The notes beneath the pieces are model-generated. The model ran no database searches. It saw only the letters and a program-made list of their open reading frames with translations, and had not been told where the DNA came from. Shown here one piece after another: positions 44,454 through 52,753 of a stretch of 64,000 nucleotides of DNA (positions are counted from its first letter, which is position 1; the number at the start of each line of letters is the position of its first letter). The DNA is from Leptospira sp. WS4.C2 (GTDB lineage Bacteria > Spirochaetota > Leptospiria > Leptospirales > Leptospiraceae), in contig NZ_CP162139.1 in the NCBI RefSeq assembly GCF_040833985.1, positions 3,072,501 through 3,136,500 on the forward strand. Reading direction: 5' to 3'. A program made the translations under genes and the position numbers.

Positions 44454-44547
44454 CAGGGATACGAAGGATGCCGAAGGCACCCTGATTTGCCGTTAGGCAA
44501 ACAGGGGGAAGCGAACGCGGACTCCGGAGTAGCCCGCCCGGGCAGCC
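44454..44547. repeat. Structured GC-rich intergenic element
   Basis: About 95 bases, far more GC-rich than the flanks, with a row of hairpins: TGCC-GAA-GGCA (44469-44479), a nested CCCTG/CAGGG plus TTTGCC-GTTA-GGCAAA stem (44480-44506), the palindrome ACTCCGGAGT (44521-44530) and GCCCG-CCCGGGC (44532-44543). It is neither a tRNA nor a tmRNA by inspection. It resembles a mobile intergenic palindromic element. The gap 44338-44732 holds this, repeat copy 2, and a terminator, and nothing else I can support. Confidence 0.5.
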
Positions 44548-44585
44548 AGAAAATAAATCAGATTATTTTTTTCTCAAAACAGATG

Positions 44586-44632
44586 GTAGTGGGTAGCGGG
44601 TGGACGCACCCCCTCCCGAGTCAGGGCGGGGA
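44586..44632 (+). repeat. Dispersed GC-rich repeat, copy 2
   Basis: GTAGTGGGTAGCGGGTGGAC, then CACCCCCTCCCGAGTC, then AGGGCGGGGA. It shares order and most bases with 11731-11779 (opposite strand). It lies between the structured element and the acyl-CoA dehydrogenase terminator. Confidence 0.65.
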
Positions 44633-44677
44633 TACAAATAGCAATCCAGTACAACCACCCACTTAACCCCAACATAT

Positions 44678-44705
44678 AAAAAAAGCCCCCATTCCTGGAG
44701 GCTTT
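44678..44705 (-). terminator. Terminator of the acyl-CoA dehydrogenase gene
   Basis: On the minus strand AAAGCCTCC pairs with GGGGGCTTT (nine bp including one T-G), loop AGGAAT, then a run of seven T. It begins about 28 bases after the stop at 44733. Confidence 0.8.
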
Positions 44706-44732
44706 CCCGCTAACAATCGCTAGTGACGCGAA

Positions 44733-45899
44733 TTAGTCTTTTTTAGAAGCTGCTTCTTTGATTACGTAAGCTGCAATTTCGTTCTTTTGGATTTGAGTGG
44801 TTCCTTCGAAGATAGTGAGAATTTTAGAATCTCTCATTAACTTCTCAACAGGATACTCTTTTGTGTATCCGTATCCACCAAAAATTTGAACTGCATCAGT
44901 AGCACACTGAACTGCACATTCAGATGCGTAGGCTTTTGCAATCGCAGAGTATTTTGGTAGGTTAGGATCGTTTGCATCAGAAAGACGAGCTGCTTTGTAA
45001 GTGATTTCTCTTGCAGTTTCTACTTTGATAGACATATCAGCTAACATGTGTTGCACTGCTTGGAAAGTTCCGATTTTTACACCGAACTGTTCTCTCTCAC
45101 GAGCGTATCGAGCTGCGTGGTCAAGAGCGGCTTGTGCCACACCCACACCCATAACGGCTACGAAGGGACGAGAAGCGTTCAATGTTTGGAGAGCGTAAAC
45201 GAAACCTAGGTTTTCTTTTCCGACCAGTGCATCTTCACCAACTTCACAATCTTCAAAAATGACTTGGTGAGTGGAAGAAGCTCGGATTCCGAGTTTGTCT
45301 TCTTTTTTACCAACAGTAAGACCTTTGGCGCTACGTGGAACGTAGAAACAAGAGACTCCACGTGTTCCGCGGTTTTTATCAGTATAAGCAAATACAGTAA
45401 AGGCTTGTGCATCGGAGGCACCAGTGATCCATTGTTTTGCTCCGTTGATGATCCATTTGTCGCCTTTTTTCTCAGCACGAGTGGTCATACCAGGAACGTC
45501 GGAACCAGCACCAGGTTCAGACAAACAAAAAGAAACTCCGAACTTTCCGTCCGCAATTTCTGGAAGCCATTTTAATTTTTGTTCGTGAGTGGCACCTTTT
45601 AGAATGGGAAGAATTCCAAGACCGGTGTAAGCAAACCCAAGAGCGATTCCTAGGCATCCACGAGAAAGTTCCTCGATCGCTAAACACTGTTCAATCGCGC
45701 CGAGTCCCCATCCACCGTATTCTTCCGGAATGACAAGACCGTTAATTCCTAGTTCCGAACGCATTTTATTGATGAGTTCTGTAGGGTGTTGGTTCTTCTC
45801 GTCCCAGTGCAATGCGACTTCATGTGGGATTTCTTTTCTTACGAAGTTACGAACTAAATCTCTGATTTCAAGTTGTTGCTCTGTGAATTGGCTATACAT
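44733..45899 (-). CDS. Acyl-CoA dehydrogenase
   Basis: 388 residues, the full family length. It carries FAD/substrate segments 'FCLSEPGAGSDVPGMTTRAE', 'KWIINGAKQWITGASDAQAF', 'GVGVAQAALDHAARYARERE', 'GTFQAVQHMLADM' and the catalytic Glu in 'TIFEGTTQIQKNEIAAYVI' near the C terminus. It catalyses the first step of fatty-acid beta-oxidation, transferring electrons to ETF. The short- versus medium-chain class is not readable. It is monocistronic with its own terminator, and no ETF genes are near. Confidence 0.94.
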   Translation of the reverse strand: MYSQFTEQQLEIRDLVRNFVRKEIPHEVALHWDEKNQHPTELINKMRSELGINGLVIPEEYGGWGLGAIEQCLAIEELSRGCLGIALGFAYTGLGILPILKGATHEQKLKWLPEIADGKFGVSFCLSEPGAGSDVPGMTTRAEKKGDKWIINGAKQWITGASDAQAFTVFAYTDKNRGTRGVSCFYVPRSAKGLTVGKKEDKLGIRASSTHQVIFEDCEVGEDALVGKENLGFVYALQTLNASRPFVAVMGVGVAQAALDHAARYAREREQFGVKIGTFQAVQHMLADMSIKVETAREITYKAARLSDANDPNLPKYSAIAKAYASECAVQCATDAVQIFGGYGYTKEYPVEKLMRDSKILTIFEGTTQIQKNEIAAYVIKEAASKKD

Positions 45900-46017
45900 T
45901 CCGGGATGTTCCTTCTGAGAATGGGTATTTACTACCTTTTTTCGTACGTCCCTTCCTGTGCCAAGGGTTTTTCTCTCTTTACAAGAAAGCTAAAACACTG
46001 TAATATTTTCCATTTGT

Positions 46018-47031
46018 ATGGCTAAATCGTGTTCTTTATTCCACAACCTTCGACAGCTGTCGGCTGTCTTCCTAATTACTGTTTCCTTCGTCCTTGTTTC
46101 CTGCAGCGGACGACCGAAGTATGAACCAAAAGCAAACCTAAGTTATGCGAACTTTGAAGTTTACTTCCAAGAGAAGTTAGCCGAAAGCAAACGAAAGAAC
46201 CACAGACCAGGTAACGAAGAACGTTATATCAGTTTTGGTAAAAAAACTCCTCTCGCTTTTTTGTACATCCATGGTTATGGGGCTTCTCGTGCAGAAGGTG
46301 AAGAAGTTATGGAAAAGTTGGCAAAGAAGTTTAAAGCAAATACTTACTTACTTCGCCTACCAGGTCATGGAACAAACAAAGAAGACCAAAAAGAACAAAA
46401 CTTTTCTAACTACTTAGATGCATCCAGAGAAGCATTGTATATGATGCAATCACAAGGAGATAGAGTGGTTGTGTTTGGAAGTTCAATGGGTGGACTCCTT
46501 GCAACTTGGCTTGCCTCGGAATACCCAGAAGAAGTGGATGGTTTGGTTTTAGCGAATCCCTTCTATGCTCCTGTTGACGGAAGTTTGAATATTTTAAACT
46601 ATCCTGGTGGACTTACCTTCATCCATTTGCTCAAAGGAAAAGTGAGAGCCTCCGTACACAATAACAATCCCAAAGTGTTACCAGAAAGAAATAACTACTG
46701 GTATCCTGAGCAGTATTTTTCAGCCCTCGTTGGTGTGAATGATTTACGAAACTATGCTGCCGTTCCAGAAGTATTTAGAAAGGTAACTTCCCCCACATTA
46801 CTTCTGTACTACTATAAATCAGACAAAGAACAAGACCCAACGGCCAGTGTTCCTAAAATGTTAGAAGGATATACAAACTTTGGTTTAGACAAAACACCAA
46901 ACCCTCTAAACAAAAAAGTGGCGGTGGAAAATGGGATGCATGTTCTTATGTCTAAGTGGGTCATCACGGACAAAGCATTTATCGAAGCCCAAACAGAAAA
47001 ATGGCTCACGGAACTTTCTAAATCGAAATAA
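46018..47031 (+). CDS. Lipoprotein alpha/beta-hydrolase
   Basis: 337 residues. A signal peptide ends in 'VSFVLVSCSGRPK' (lipobox Cys). 'FLYIHGYGASRAEGEEVMEK' is the oxyanion strand, the nucleophile elbow is 'VVFGSSMGGLLATWLAS' (GxSxG), Asp is in 'YYYKSDKEQDPTAS', and His in 'ENGMHVLMSKW'. This is the canonical triad of esterases and acylglycerol lipases such as the monoglyceride lipase group. It is membrane-anchored outside the cytoplasm. The next gene is a separate SDR 56 bases on. Confidence 0.86.
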   Translation: MAKSCSLFHNLRQLSAVFLITVSFVLVSCSGRPKYEPKANLSYANFEVYFQEKLAESKRKNHRPGNEERYISFGKKTPLAFLYIHGYGASRAEGEEVMEKLAKKFKANTYLLRLPGHGTNKEDQKEQNFSNYLDASREALYMMQSQGDRVVVFGSSMGGLLATWLASEYPEEVDGLVLANPFYAPVDGSLNILNYPGGLTFIHLLKGKVRASVHNNNPKVLPERNNYWYPEQYFSALVGVNDLRNYAAVPEVFRKVTSPTLLLYYYKSDKEQDPTASVPKMLEGYTNFGLDKTPNPLNKKVAVENGMHVLMSKWVITDKAFIEAQTEKWLTELSKSK

Positions 47032-47086
47032 AGTCAGTCTATTAAAGTATCAATTGTATTGAGACGACCAAAGGAGATTTGATTCC

Positions 47087-47791
47087 ATGAACGAGACCAA
47101 GGAACTCATAGCACTTGTCACAGGGGCCAACCGAGGGATTGGGAAACAAGTCTCCATTGATTTGGCGAAACAAGGAATCTATGTTCTCATAGGTGCCAGA
47201 AACCCCAGTGAGGCAGAGGATACTTTGGCCGCCGTAAAGGCTGTCGGTAAAGGAGAAATCATCTCCCTTGATGTTTCCAAGGAACAAAGTATCAGCGAAG
47301 CATTGGATACCATCACAGGAAGTTTTGGCAAATTAGACATTCTAGTAAACAACGCAGGGATCTTTGCCGATCCTGGCTCCTTTTATGATACCACAACTGA
47401 AGACTTACACAGAACCCTTCTCGTCAATCTCTACGGCCCTTTTCGTTTGATTCAGACATTTCTACCGATGATGATCCAAAACAATTTTGGGCGAATTGTG
47501 AATGTAAGCTCTGGGATGGGACAGTTATCCGATATGGGTGGTGGTTATCCCGCTTACCGTATTTCCAAAACATCTATCAATGCACTCACCAGTCTTTCGA
47601 GTGTGGAAGCCGTTGGTAAAAACATCAAAATCAATTCCGTTTGTCCTGGTTGGGTCAAAACGGACATGGGTGGAGCGAGTGCCACAAGACCAGTTGAGAA
47701 AGGAGCAGAGACCATCGTTTGGGCGGCGACATTACCGGATAGCGGGCCTACGGGAAAATTCTTTCGAGATAAGAAGGAGATTGGCTGGTAG
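47087..47791 (+). CDS. Short-chain dehydrogenase/reductase
   Basis: 234 residues. Cofactor loop 'VTGANRGIGKQVSIDLAKQG', 'ILVNNAGIFADPGSFYDTTT', serine in 'GRIVNVSSGMGQLSDMGGGY', and active-site 'YPAYRISKTSINALTS' (YxxxK). The family's 'VCPGWVKTDMGGASATRP' then 'GAETIVWAATLPDSGPTGKF' matches carbonyl reductase-type SDRs. It probably reduces a carbonyl with NADPH. Start ATG 47087 lies after AAGGAG. Single gene. Confidence 0.9.
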   Translation: MNETKELIALVTGANRGIGKQVSIDLAKQGIYVLIGARNPSEAEDTLAAVKAVGKGEIISLDVSKEQSISEALDTITGSFGKLDILVNNAGIFADPGSFYDTTTEDLHRTLLVNLYGPFRLIQTFLPMMIQNNFGRIVNVSSGMGQLSDMGGGYPAYRISKTSINALTSLSSVEAVGKNIKINSVCPGWVKTDMGGASATRPVEKGAETIVWAATLPDSGPTGKFFRDKKEIGW

Positions 47792-47962
47792 GAGTTTTTG
47801 AGTGAAGTTTCTTTTTCGATTGTAATCGATTGATATAACAGAACGAATATTCACTATCTATAATTTTTCTAGATTGAATTTTCGGAAAGCAATAGTTATG
47901 CGACCTGCCGAGAAGTTTCTTGTATTTTGATTTAGATTTATAAAATATTTAGGATGTGATTT

Positions 47963-48781
47963 TTGAATGATAATCAATTTTTAGACGCATATTTTGATAG
48001 AATTAGGTATAAAGGACCATCGAATCCTTCCCTTGATTTGCTGAACAAAATTACTTTTGCACACGTGCAAAACATACCGTTTGAGAACTTAGATATTTTG
48101 TTAGGTAAAAGCATTGATATTAGTTTAGATTCAATTTTTGAAAAATTAATTATTCAGCGTCGTGGAGGGTATTGTTTTGAGCAAAATGGACTTCTCTTGT
48201 ATGTTTTAAAAAAATTAGGATTTGAAGTATCTCCTATCAGTGCTAGGGTTCGCTTAGATAAATCGAGAGATTACACTCCTCCTCGAACACATGTTTTTCT
48301 TCGTGTAGAACTTAATGGGCTTTCATGGTTAACTGATGTTGGAGTTGGAGGAGTATCCTTAACATCAGCTATTCAATTATTACCAAATATTGAACAAAAA
48401 ACAAATCACGAAACAAGACGAATTCTTTCTGAAAATAATAAATTTTATCATCAAGTTCTTTTCCCCAGTGGCTGGGTTGATGTCTGTGAATTTACACTGG
48501 AAGAAATGCCTGAAATTGATCGTGAACTCGCAAATTGGTTCACAAGTGCTCATCCAAAATCACATTTTAAAGATCGTTTAATAGTTGCGCAAGCTGGAGA
48601 TGATGGAAAAAGACTTACACTTGTGAATAGAGAATTATCGGAACGAGATAAAAATGGCGTAGCCCATAAATCAATAATCAATTCACCGAAAGAATTATTA
48701 GTAATTCTTAAAGAAAAATTTAATCTTATATTTCCAGTAGGAACTGAGTTCAATACTCCTGGTTTGCAGTGGGATAAATAA
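47963..48781 (+). CDS. nat: Arylamine N-acetyltransferase
   Basis: 272 residues, the family's usual length, from TTG 47963 (AGGATG just upstream). Catalytic triad is complete: Cys71 in 'RRGGYCFEQNGLLLY', His110 in 'PPRTHVFLRVEL', Asp125 in 'SWLTDVGVGG'. It transfers acetyl from acetyl-CoA to arylamines or hydrazines through the cysteine. The sequence is notably AT-richer than its neighbours and the start is TTG, consistent with recent gain. The 170 bases upstream (47792-47962) contain no gene. Confidence 0.93.
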   Translation: MNDNQFLDAYFDRIRYKGPSNPSLDLLNKITFAHVQNIPFENLDILLGKSIDISLDSIFEKLIIQRRGGYCFEQNGLLLYVLKKLGFEVSPISARVRLDKSRDYTPPRTHVFLRVELNGLSWLTDVGVGGVSLTSAIQLLPNIEQKTNHETRRILSENNKFYHQVLFPSGWVDVCEFTLEEMPEIDRELANWFTSAHPKSHFKDRLIVAQAGDDGKRLTLVNRELSERDKNGVAHKSIINSPKELLVILKEKFNLIFPVGTEFNTPGLQWDK

Positions 48782-48828
48782 TTTTACAAAATAGAAGACT
48801 ACACTTAAGAAACTCGAAACGTCAACAA

Positions 48829-49194
48829 ATGAACATTCGTAAAACACAAAAAAATAATATAAATATCGCCGTTGTCGACTCTGACAAACCAGTTTTCACA
48901 GACGCATCCTCGGCCCTTGACTTTTTTGCGACAATCCAATACGATTCGCAATGTGAACGTTTTGTTCTGAAACAATTCCATTTCCCAGAAAGTTTCTTTG
49001 ATCTAAAAACTGGACTTGCGGGAGAGGTATTACAAAAAATTGTGAACTACCGAATGAAACTTGCCATTGTTGGTGATTTTTCTGTTTATTCGAGTAAAAG
49101 TTTAAAGGATTTCATTTATGAAATGAACAATGGGAAAGATGCTTTTTTTCTGAATTCAGAAGAGGATGCAATTGATCGCCTAAGTAATGTTTAG
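48829..49194 (+). CDS. DUF4180-family protein
   Basis: 121 residues. 'FTDASSALDFFATIQYDSQC', 'RFVLKQFHFPESFFDLKTGL' and 'YRMKLAIVGDFSVYSSKSLK' then 'DFIYEMNNGKDAFFL' match DUF4180, a small family of unknown function sometimes found next to regulators. No catalytic site is visible. It lies 47 bases after the NAT gene, in the same AT-rich stretch. Confidence 0.78.
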   Translation: MNIRKTQKNNINIAVVDSDKPVFTDASSALDFFATIQYDSQCERFVLKQFHFPESFFDLKTGLAGEVLQKIVNYRMKLAIVGDFSVYSSKSLKDFIYEMNNGKDAFFLNSEEDAIDRLSNV

Positions 49195-49257
49195 TGAATT
49201 TAAGTAAATTAGTGATCCATGCCCTAGTTGGTTCCCTTGGAGGCATGGATCCAATTT

Positions 49258-49773
49258 CTAAGTGATCTCTACTAATAACCTATCAAGTTCCAAGTAACAT
49301 TCCGCCATTCCATCGGCAGCTCCGGTTTCAAGCATCATCTTACACATTTCCGCGGAACCATATCTACATAGATGGGTCATAAGCGTTTTATCACCTTCGG
49401 TAGTGAAGGTCCGCGATTCAAATGTAGCAGCCGGATCTTCGGGTGCATTTGGATCAAAGGTGGACATATCCATCACATAATTCTCGCTATTGGCTAATTT
49501 TTCAGGTACTATCACCTCTTTAAAGGTTCCATAAACGCCGGATTTGTTTCCCTTGGCATCCATATAAAGATAAAGGTATTTGCCACCCACCTTAAGATCT
49601 TGTTCGCAAGTTTCGAGAACCATACCTTCAGGACCAATGAGCCAACGGCGCATTAACTCAGGTTTGGTGTGACAGTCGAACACCAATTCACGCGGTGCGG
49701 CGAAGTAACGCTTAAACACAACTTCGGTTTCGCTTCGTATCTCCATCTTTACTTCATTTTTTTCGGTTTTCAT
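49258..49773 (-). CDS. AHSA1/SRPBCC-family protein
   Basis: About 171 residues from ATG 49773 (GGGAG upstream; the frame is open to 49824 inside the regulator gene). An SRPBCC (START-like) fold with 'VVFKRYFAAPRELVFDCHTK', 'MRRWLIGPEGMVLETCEQDL' and 'GKYLYLYMDAKGNKSGVYGT'. AHSA1-like proteins bind hydrophobic ligands and often pair with ArsR repressors. Its 5' end overlaps the regulator by 20 bases, so they are one two-gene unit. Confidence 0.85.
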   Translation of the reverse strand: MKTEKNEVKMEIRSETEVVFKRYFAAPRELVFDCHTKPELMRRWLIGPEGMVLETCEQDLKVGGKYLYLYMDAKGNKSGVYGTFKEVIVPEKLANSENYVMDMSTFDPNAPEDPAATFESRTFTTEGDKTLMTHLCRYGSAEMCKMMLETGAADGMAECYLELDRLLVEIT

Positions 49774-50113
49774 TTTGTTTGTCTCCCTTTGATTGCAATG
49801 TTTGTAATCCTTCCAAAAGTCCATCTAACACTTGATAACGCGACTCCCAGATTTGGCGGTATTTTTCCATCCAATCAATCGCAGTTTTGAGAGGCGCGGT
49901 TTCCAAACGGCGGGGTCGTTCTTGGGCACGAACGGTCGTCGAAACGAGGCCAGCTTCTTCTAGCACTTTTAGATGTCGGGAGATGGCAGGTTGGCTCATC
50001 TGAAAAGGTTTTGCCAGTTCCATGACCGTGGACTCCCCATTGGCAAGGATCATTAGAATTTCCCGACGTGTGGGGTCTGCGAGGGCTGCGAATGTAGAAT
50101 CGAGTGTTTGCAT
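49754..50113 (-). CDS. ArsR-family regulator paired with AHSA1 protein
   Basis: About 119 residues from ATG 50113 (or 50119). Helix-turn-helix core 'FAALADPTRREILMILANGE' then 'PFQMSQPAISRHLKVLEEAG'. It lacks the CVC metal site of true ArsR, so it is likely a non-metal member of the family. It leads the overlapping AHSA1 gene and probably represses it. The C-terminal half is basic ('VRAQERPRRLETAPLKT') and helical. The frame continues upstream to 50161 without clear start signals. Confidence 0.85.
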   Translation of the reverse strand: MQTLDSTFAALADPTRREILMILANGESTVMELAKPFQMSQPAISRHLKVLEEAGLVSTTVRAQERPRRLETAPLKTAIDWMEKYRQIWESRYQVLDGLLEGLQTLQSKGDKQNENRKK

Positions 50114-50247
50114 AACCATTTTGTTATATAAACAATTAACTATATATACCGCCAAAGTCAACCGTTTTTTTAGGGAGATTTTCTCTAAAGATGCTTTTGG
50201 ATCGAATGTTTAAACGGTAATTTGGTTCAATAGACGTACCTCAAAGG

Positions 50248-50863
50248 ATGAAATTTAAATTCTTTTTATTTTATATGAACGTCCTTCTCCTGACTTCCCT
50301 TTACGCGAAGTCTTTGAATCAATCATTATTGTCAGAGGGAGATATTATTTTCCAGGAATCGCTTTCAGAACAAGCCACAGCGATTAAACTTGCGACTAAA
50401 TCCCGTTATACTCACGTTGGAATTATCTTTAAATATGGGAACACATACAAAGTTTTAGAAGCAATAGAACCTGTCAAAATTACAGACTTAAACTTGTTCA
50501 TTCAAAGGGGAAAAAATAAACATTTCGTCATCAAAAGAATCAAAGGAAATCCTCACACCAGAAAGAATCTCTCAAATGAAAAATTATGGAAGTTCCTTAC
50601 TTGGAAAACATTACGACCTTTACTTTGAATGGTCGGAAGATCGAATCTATTGCACAGAACTTGTTTGGAAAATGTACGAAAAGTTCACTGGACTAAAAAT
50701 AGGAAATTTAAAAACTCTAAAGGATTTCGATATTTCATCAAATCAGGTCCAATCTTTGATGAAAAAAAGATATGGAAAGGAAATTCCCTACTCTGAACCG
50801 GTCATTTCACCGGTAGACATGATCAACTCAACCGAACTAATTACAATCTTAGAAAACAAATGA
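50248..50863 (+). pseudogene. Frameshifted YiiX/NlpC-P60-like hydrolase
   Basis: One gene split over two frames. Frame 1 (50248-50628) has a signal peptide and 'SEGDIIFQESLSEQATAIKL' then 'YTHVGIIFKYGN' (catalytic His). From about 50535-50560 the coding sense moves one base: the second frame reads 'KEILTPERISQMKNYGSSLL' then 'GKHYDLYFEWSEDRIYCTEL' (catalytic Cys) to 50863. These are the expected motifs of YiiX-type permuted NlpC/P60 amidases. The A-rich 'ATCAAAAGAATCAAAGGAAA' stretch is the likely indel site. Sequencing error or phase variation cannot be excluded. Confidence 0.75.
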
Positions 50864-50933
50864 ATTGTGAAGTTATTATAATCTTGATTCTAGATCCAAA
50901 TACACAATTTTAGATAAGAAGAGTCAACTAACA

Positions 50934-51686
50934 ATGTTCGTATTCGAAAAAGCTAACCATAACTTTAGAAAACCAATCCTAACCTTTGGATTTATTTTTT
51001 TGTCTATGATTACTTTGTTTTTAAGTGATCCGGAGTCTTATGCATTTACACCAAACAAAGAGTTTGGATTCAACTTACTTTATTCCTTTTTCATTAACTC
51101 TTCTTTTACAGAATGGCTCACCAATGCCATTTATTTATATATGTTTGCTGACAATATTGAAGACGTTGTCGGGCATTTTTATTTTTTCGTTCTATTTCTT
51201 TTTTTTGGAATTTTAGCAAATCTAACTTACTTTTTCTTCCATATGTATTCTAATATTTCCGTTGTAGGAACATCTGCTGTGGTATCTGGTATGCTTGGAA
51301 TGTATTATGTATTTTTTCCGAATGTAAAAAGTATGATGGTCTTTGAGAGAGTCAGCTTTCGCGATGTGCCAATCTTTATTAGCCTCAGTGTTTGGATTTT
51401 TATCCAATCCTATTTCTATGTTGTGGAACTAAACCACCAAGTAAGGAGTGTTTATGGCGGACAAGTAGTTGCTTTTTTATCGGGAGTCACAATAGCACAG
51501 ATCTTTATCCATTATCAATTTTTAGATCGCTTAGAAAATAACCTACGTCTGTCTACTTTTAGAAACAAAACAGTCCTTTGTCCTTCTTGTAACAAACCGA
51601 TTCCTGCAAAAAAATATGGAAGGTTTCATTGTTCGTCCTGCAATACTAAGTTCTTTTTCGATCGGAATGGAAAGAAATTTCTATAA
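50934..51686 (+). CDS. Rhomboid-like membrane protein with zinc-ribbon tail
   Basis: 250 residues. Six membrane segments in rhomboid order: 'WLTNAIYLYMFADNIEDVVG' matches the N-x-x-x-L-x-x-F-G-x-x-x-E region, and 'VVGTSAVVSGMLGMYYVFFP' is the GxSG segment with Ser114. The expected His two residues before GG in the last helix is absent ('VRSVYGGQVVAFLSG'; the nearest is His168 in 'ELNHQ'). The C-terminal tail has a CPSC...CSSC zinc ribbon (from 216). It may be a catalytically dead pseudo-rhomboid that binds membrane substrates. Confidence 0.75.
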   Translation: MFVFEKANHNFRKPILTFGFIFLSMITLFLSDPESYAFTPNKEFGFNLLYSFFINSSFTEWLTNAIYLYMFADNIEDVVGHFYFFVLFLFFGILANLTYFFFHMYSNISVVGTSAVVSGMLGMYYVFFPNVKSMMVFERVSFRDVPIFISLSVWIFIQSYFYVVELNHQVRSVYGGQVVAFLSGVTIAQIFIHYQFLDRLENNLRLSTFRNKTVLCPSCNKPIPAKKYGRFHCSSCNTKFFFDRNGKKFL

Positions 51687-51809
51687 CTTGCCTCAATAGA
51701 TTTTGTTTCAAAAAAAAAATTTTAAAACTAATTTGGAAATTAATTTCTCATCGACAATTTGTTTCCCTAGTTTAGAATTCTCCGTTACCTTGCTATTGGA
51801 GAACGATAG

Positions 51810-52649
51810 ATGCAAAGAATCTTGTTCCTTTTTCTAGTGATTTCGATTTCATTTTTCCCAGTCTTAGCCGAAGAAAAACCAAGTCCCCCTGGTCCTCCCA
51901 AAGAAGGATACTATATTGTTACTTACAAAAACTACGGAGTCAATTTAGAAATCAATGTAAATGGATATGATGTTCGAGATGGCTCTTCTATTGAAGACTC
52001 CTCTGGGCAAGCTGATATCAATTACTGGATCCTTCCCGACAAAAACAAAATCAAGATCCGACTTACTGAACGAAAAGGCAAACAGAAAGAAACTAACGGA
52101 CTCTCCAAAGAAGCAGAAGTCAAACTATTCATCGGTCAAAAAGGACAATTCCCTGACGAAGGGATTTTGTTACAAAATTTCCAATGGCCAAATTCCACCA
52201 AAGGTAGCTTAGGTGAATGGACCGAGTTAGAATTTAATCCCCCTTTTATTCCGCCAAGCCAACTGTGGAAACAAGCAGAAACCATTACCCTTTCCAAAGA
52301 AAAGGAAACCTCTATAATAGAGTTTGCAAAAGAATTCACAAAAATTCTCAATACAAAAGATACAAAGAAGATCCTTTCCTGGATTCAATTTCGTGCGAAG
52401 GATACATCTGAAGTTCGTTATTATCCTTATGTAGAAGCAGAGGAACTGAAATCTATTTCCGGTATGACAAAGGCCATTGGGTCCAGTTGGAAGTTAGAAA
52501 CTAAGGATATCCAATTCTCTCTGATTGGTAACAACCAAATTGTAAGTGTAACAAGTAAAAAAGGAGAACCCATCATCACATCTAAGAAAGGTGCATCCAT
52601 TCCTCTTTACTTAAGTTGGATAGGTGGCCAGTGGGTCATAGTTCGCTAA
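51810..52649 (+). CDS. Exported protein of unknown function
   Basis: 279 residues. A signal peptide ends 'SISFFPVLAEEKPSPPG'. The mature protein is beta-rich at first ('YIVTYKNYGVNLEINVNGYD') and then mixed, with helical 'SIIEFAKEFTKILNTKDTKK' and a final 'PLYLSWIGGQWVIVR'. I see no known family or catalytic motif. A good ribosome site (GGAGAACG) precedes the ATG. Single gene by spacing; its function cannot be stated. Confidence 0.65.
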   Translation: MQRILFLFLVISISFFPVLAEEKPSPPGPPKEGYYIVTYKNYGVNLEINVNGYDVRDGSSIEDSSGQADINYWILPDKNKIKIRLTERKGKQKETNGLSKEAEVKLFIGQKGQFPDEGILLQNFQWPNSTKGSLGEWTELEFNPPFIPPSQLWKQAETITLSKEKETSIIEFAKEFTKILNTKDTKKILSWIQFRAKDTSEVRYYPYVEAEELKSISGMTKAIGSSWKLETKDIQFSLIGNNQIVSVTSKKGEPIITSKKGASIPLYLSWIGGQWVIVR

Positions 52650-52753
52650 ATCATTTAAGGGATACATGCGAGTTGGAGTAATTTACTTGATTTTCCGCTT
52701 CGCATGTTTTCCACTGCTTAGGTGGCTTCAGTATAACCGTTCCACCTGTTCTC

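Noticed and set aside
44454..44547. tRNA, tmRNA or RNase P RNA in the structured gap
   Set aside because: No cloverleaf with CCA end, no tag reading frame and no RNase P core motifs were found by eye.
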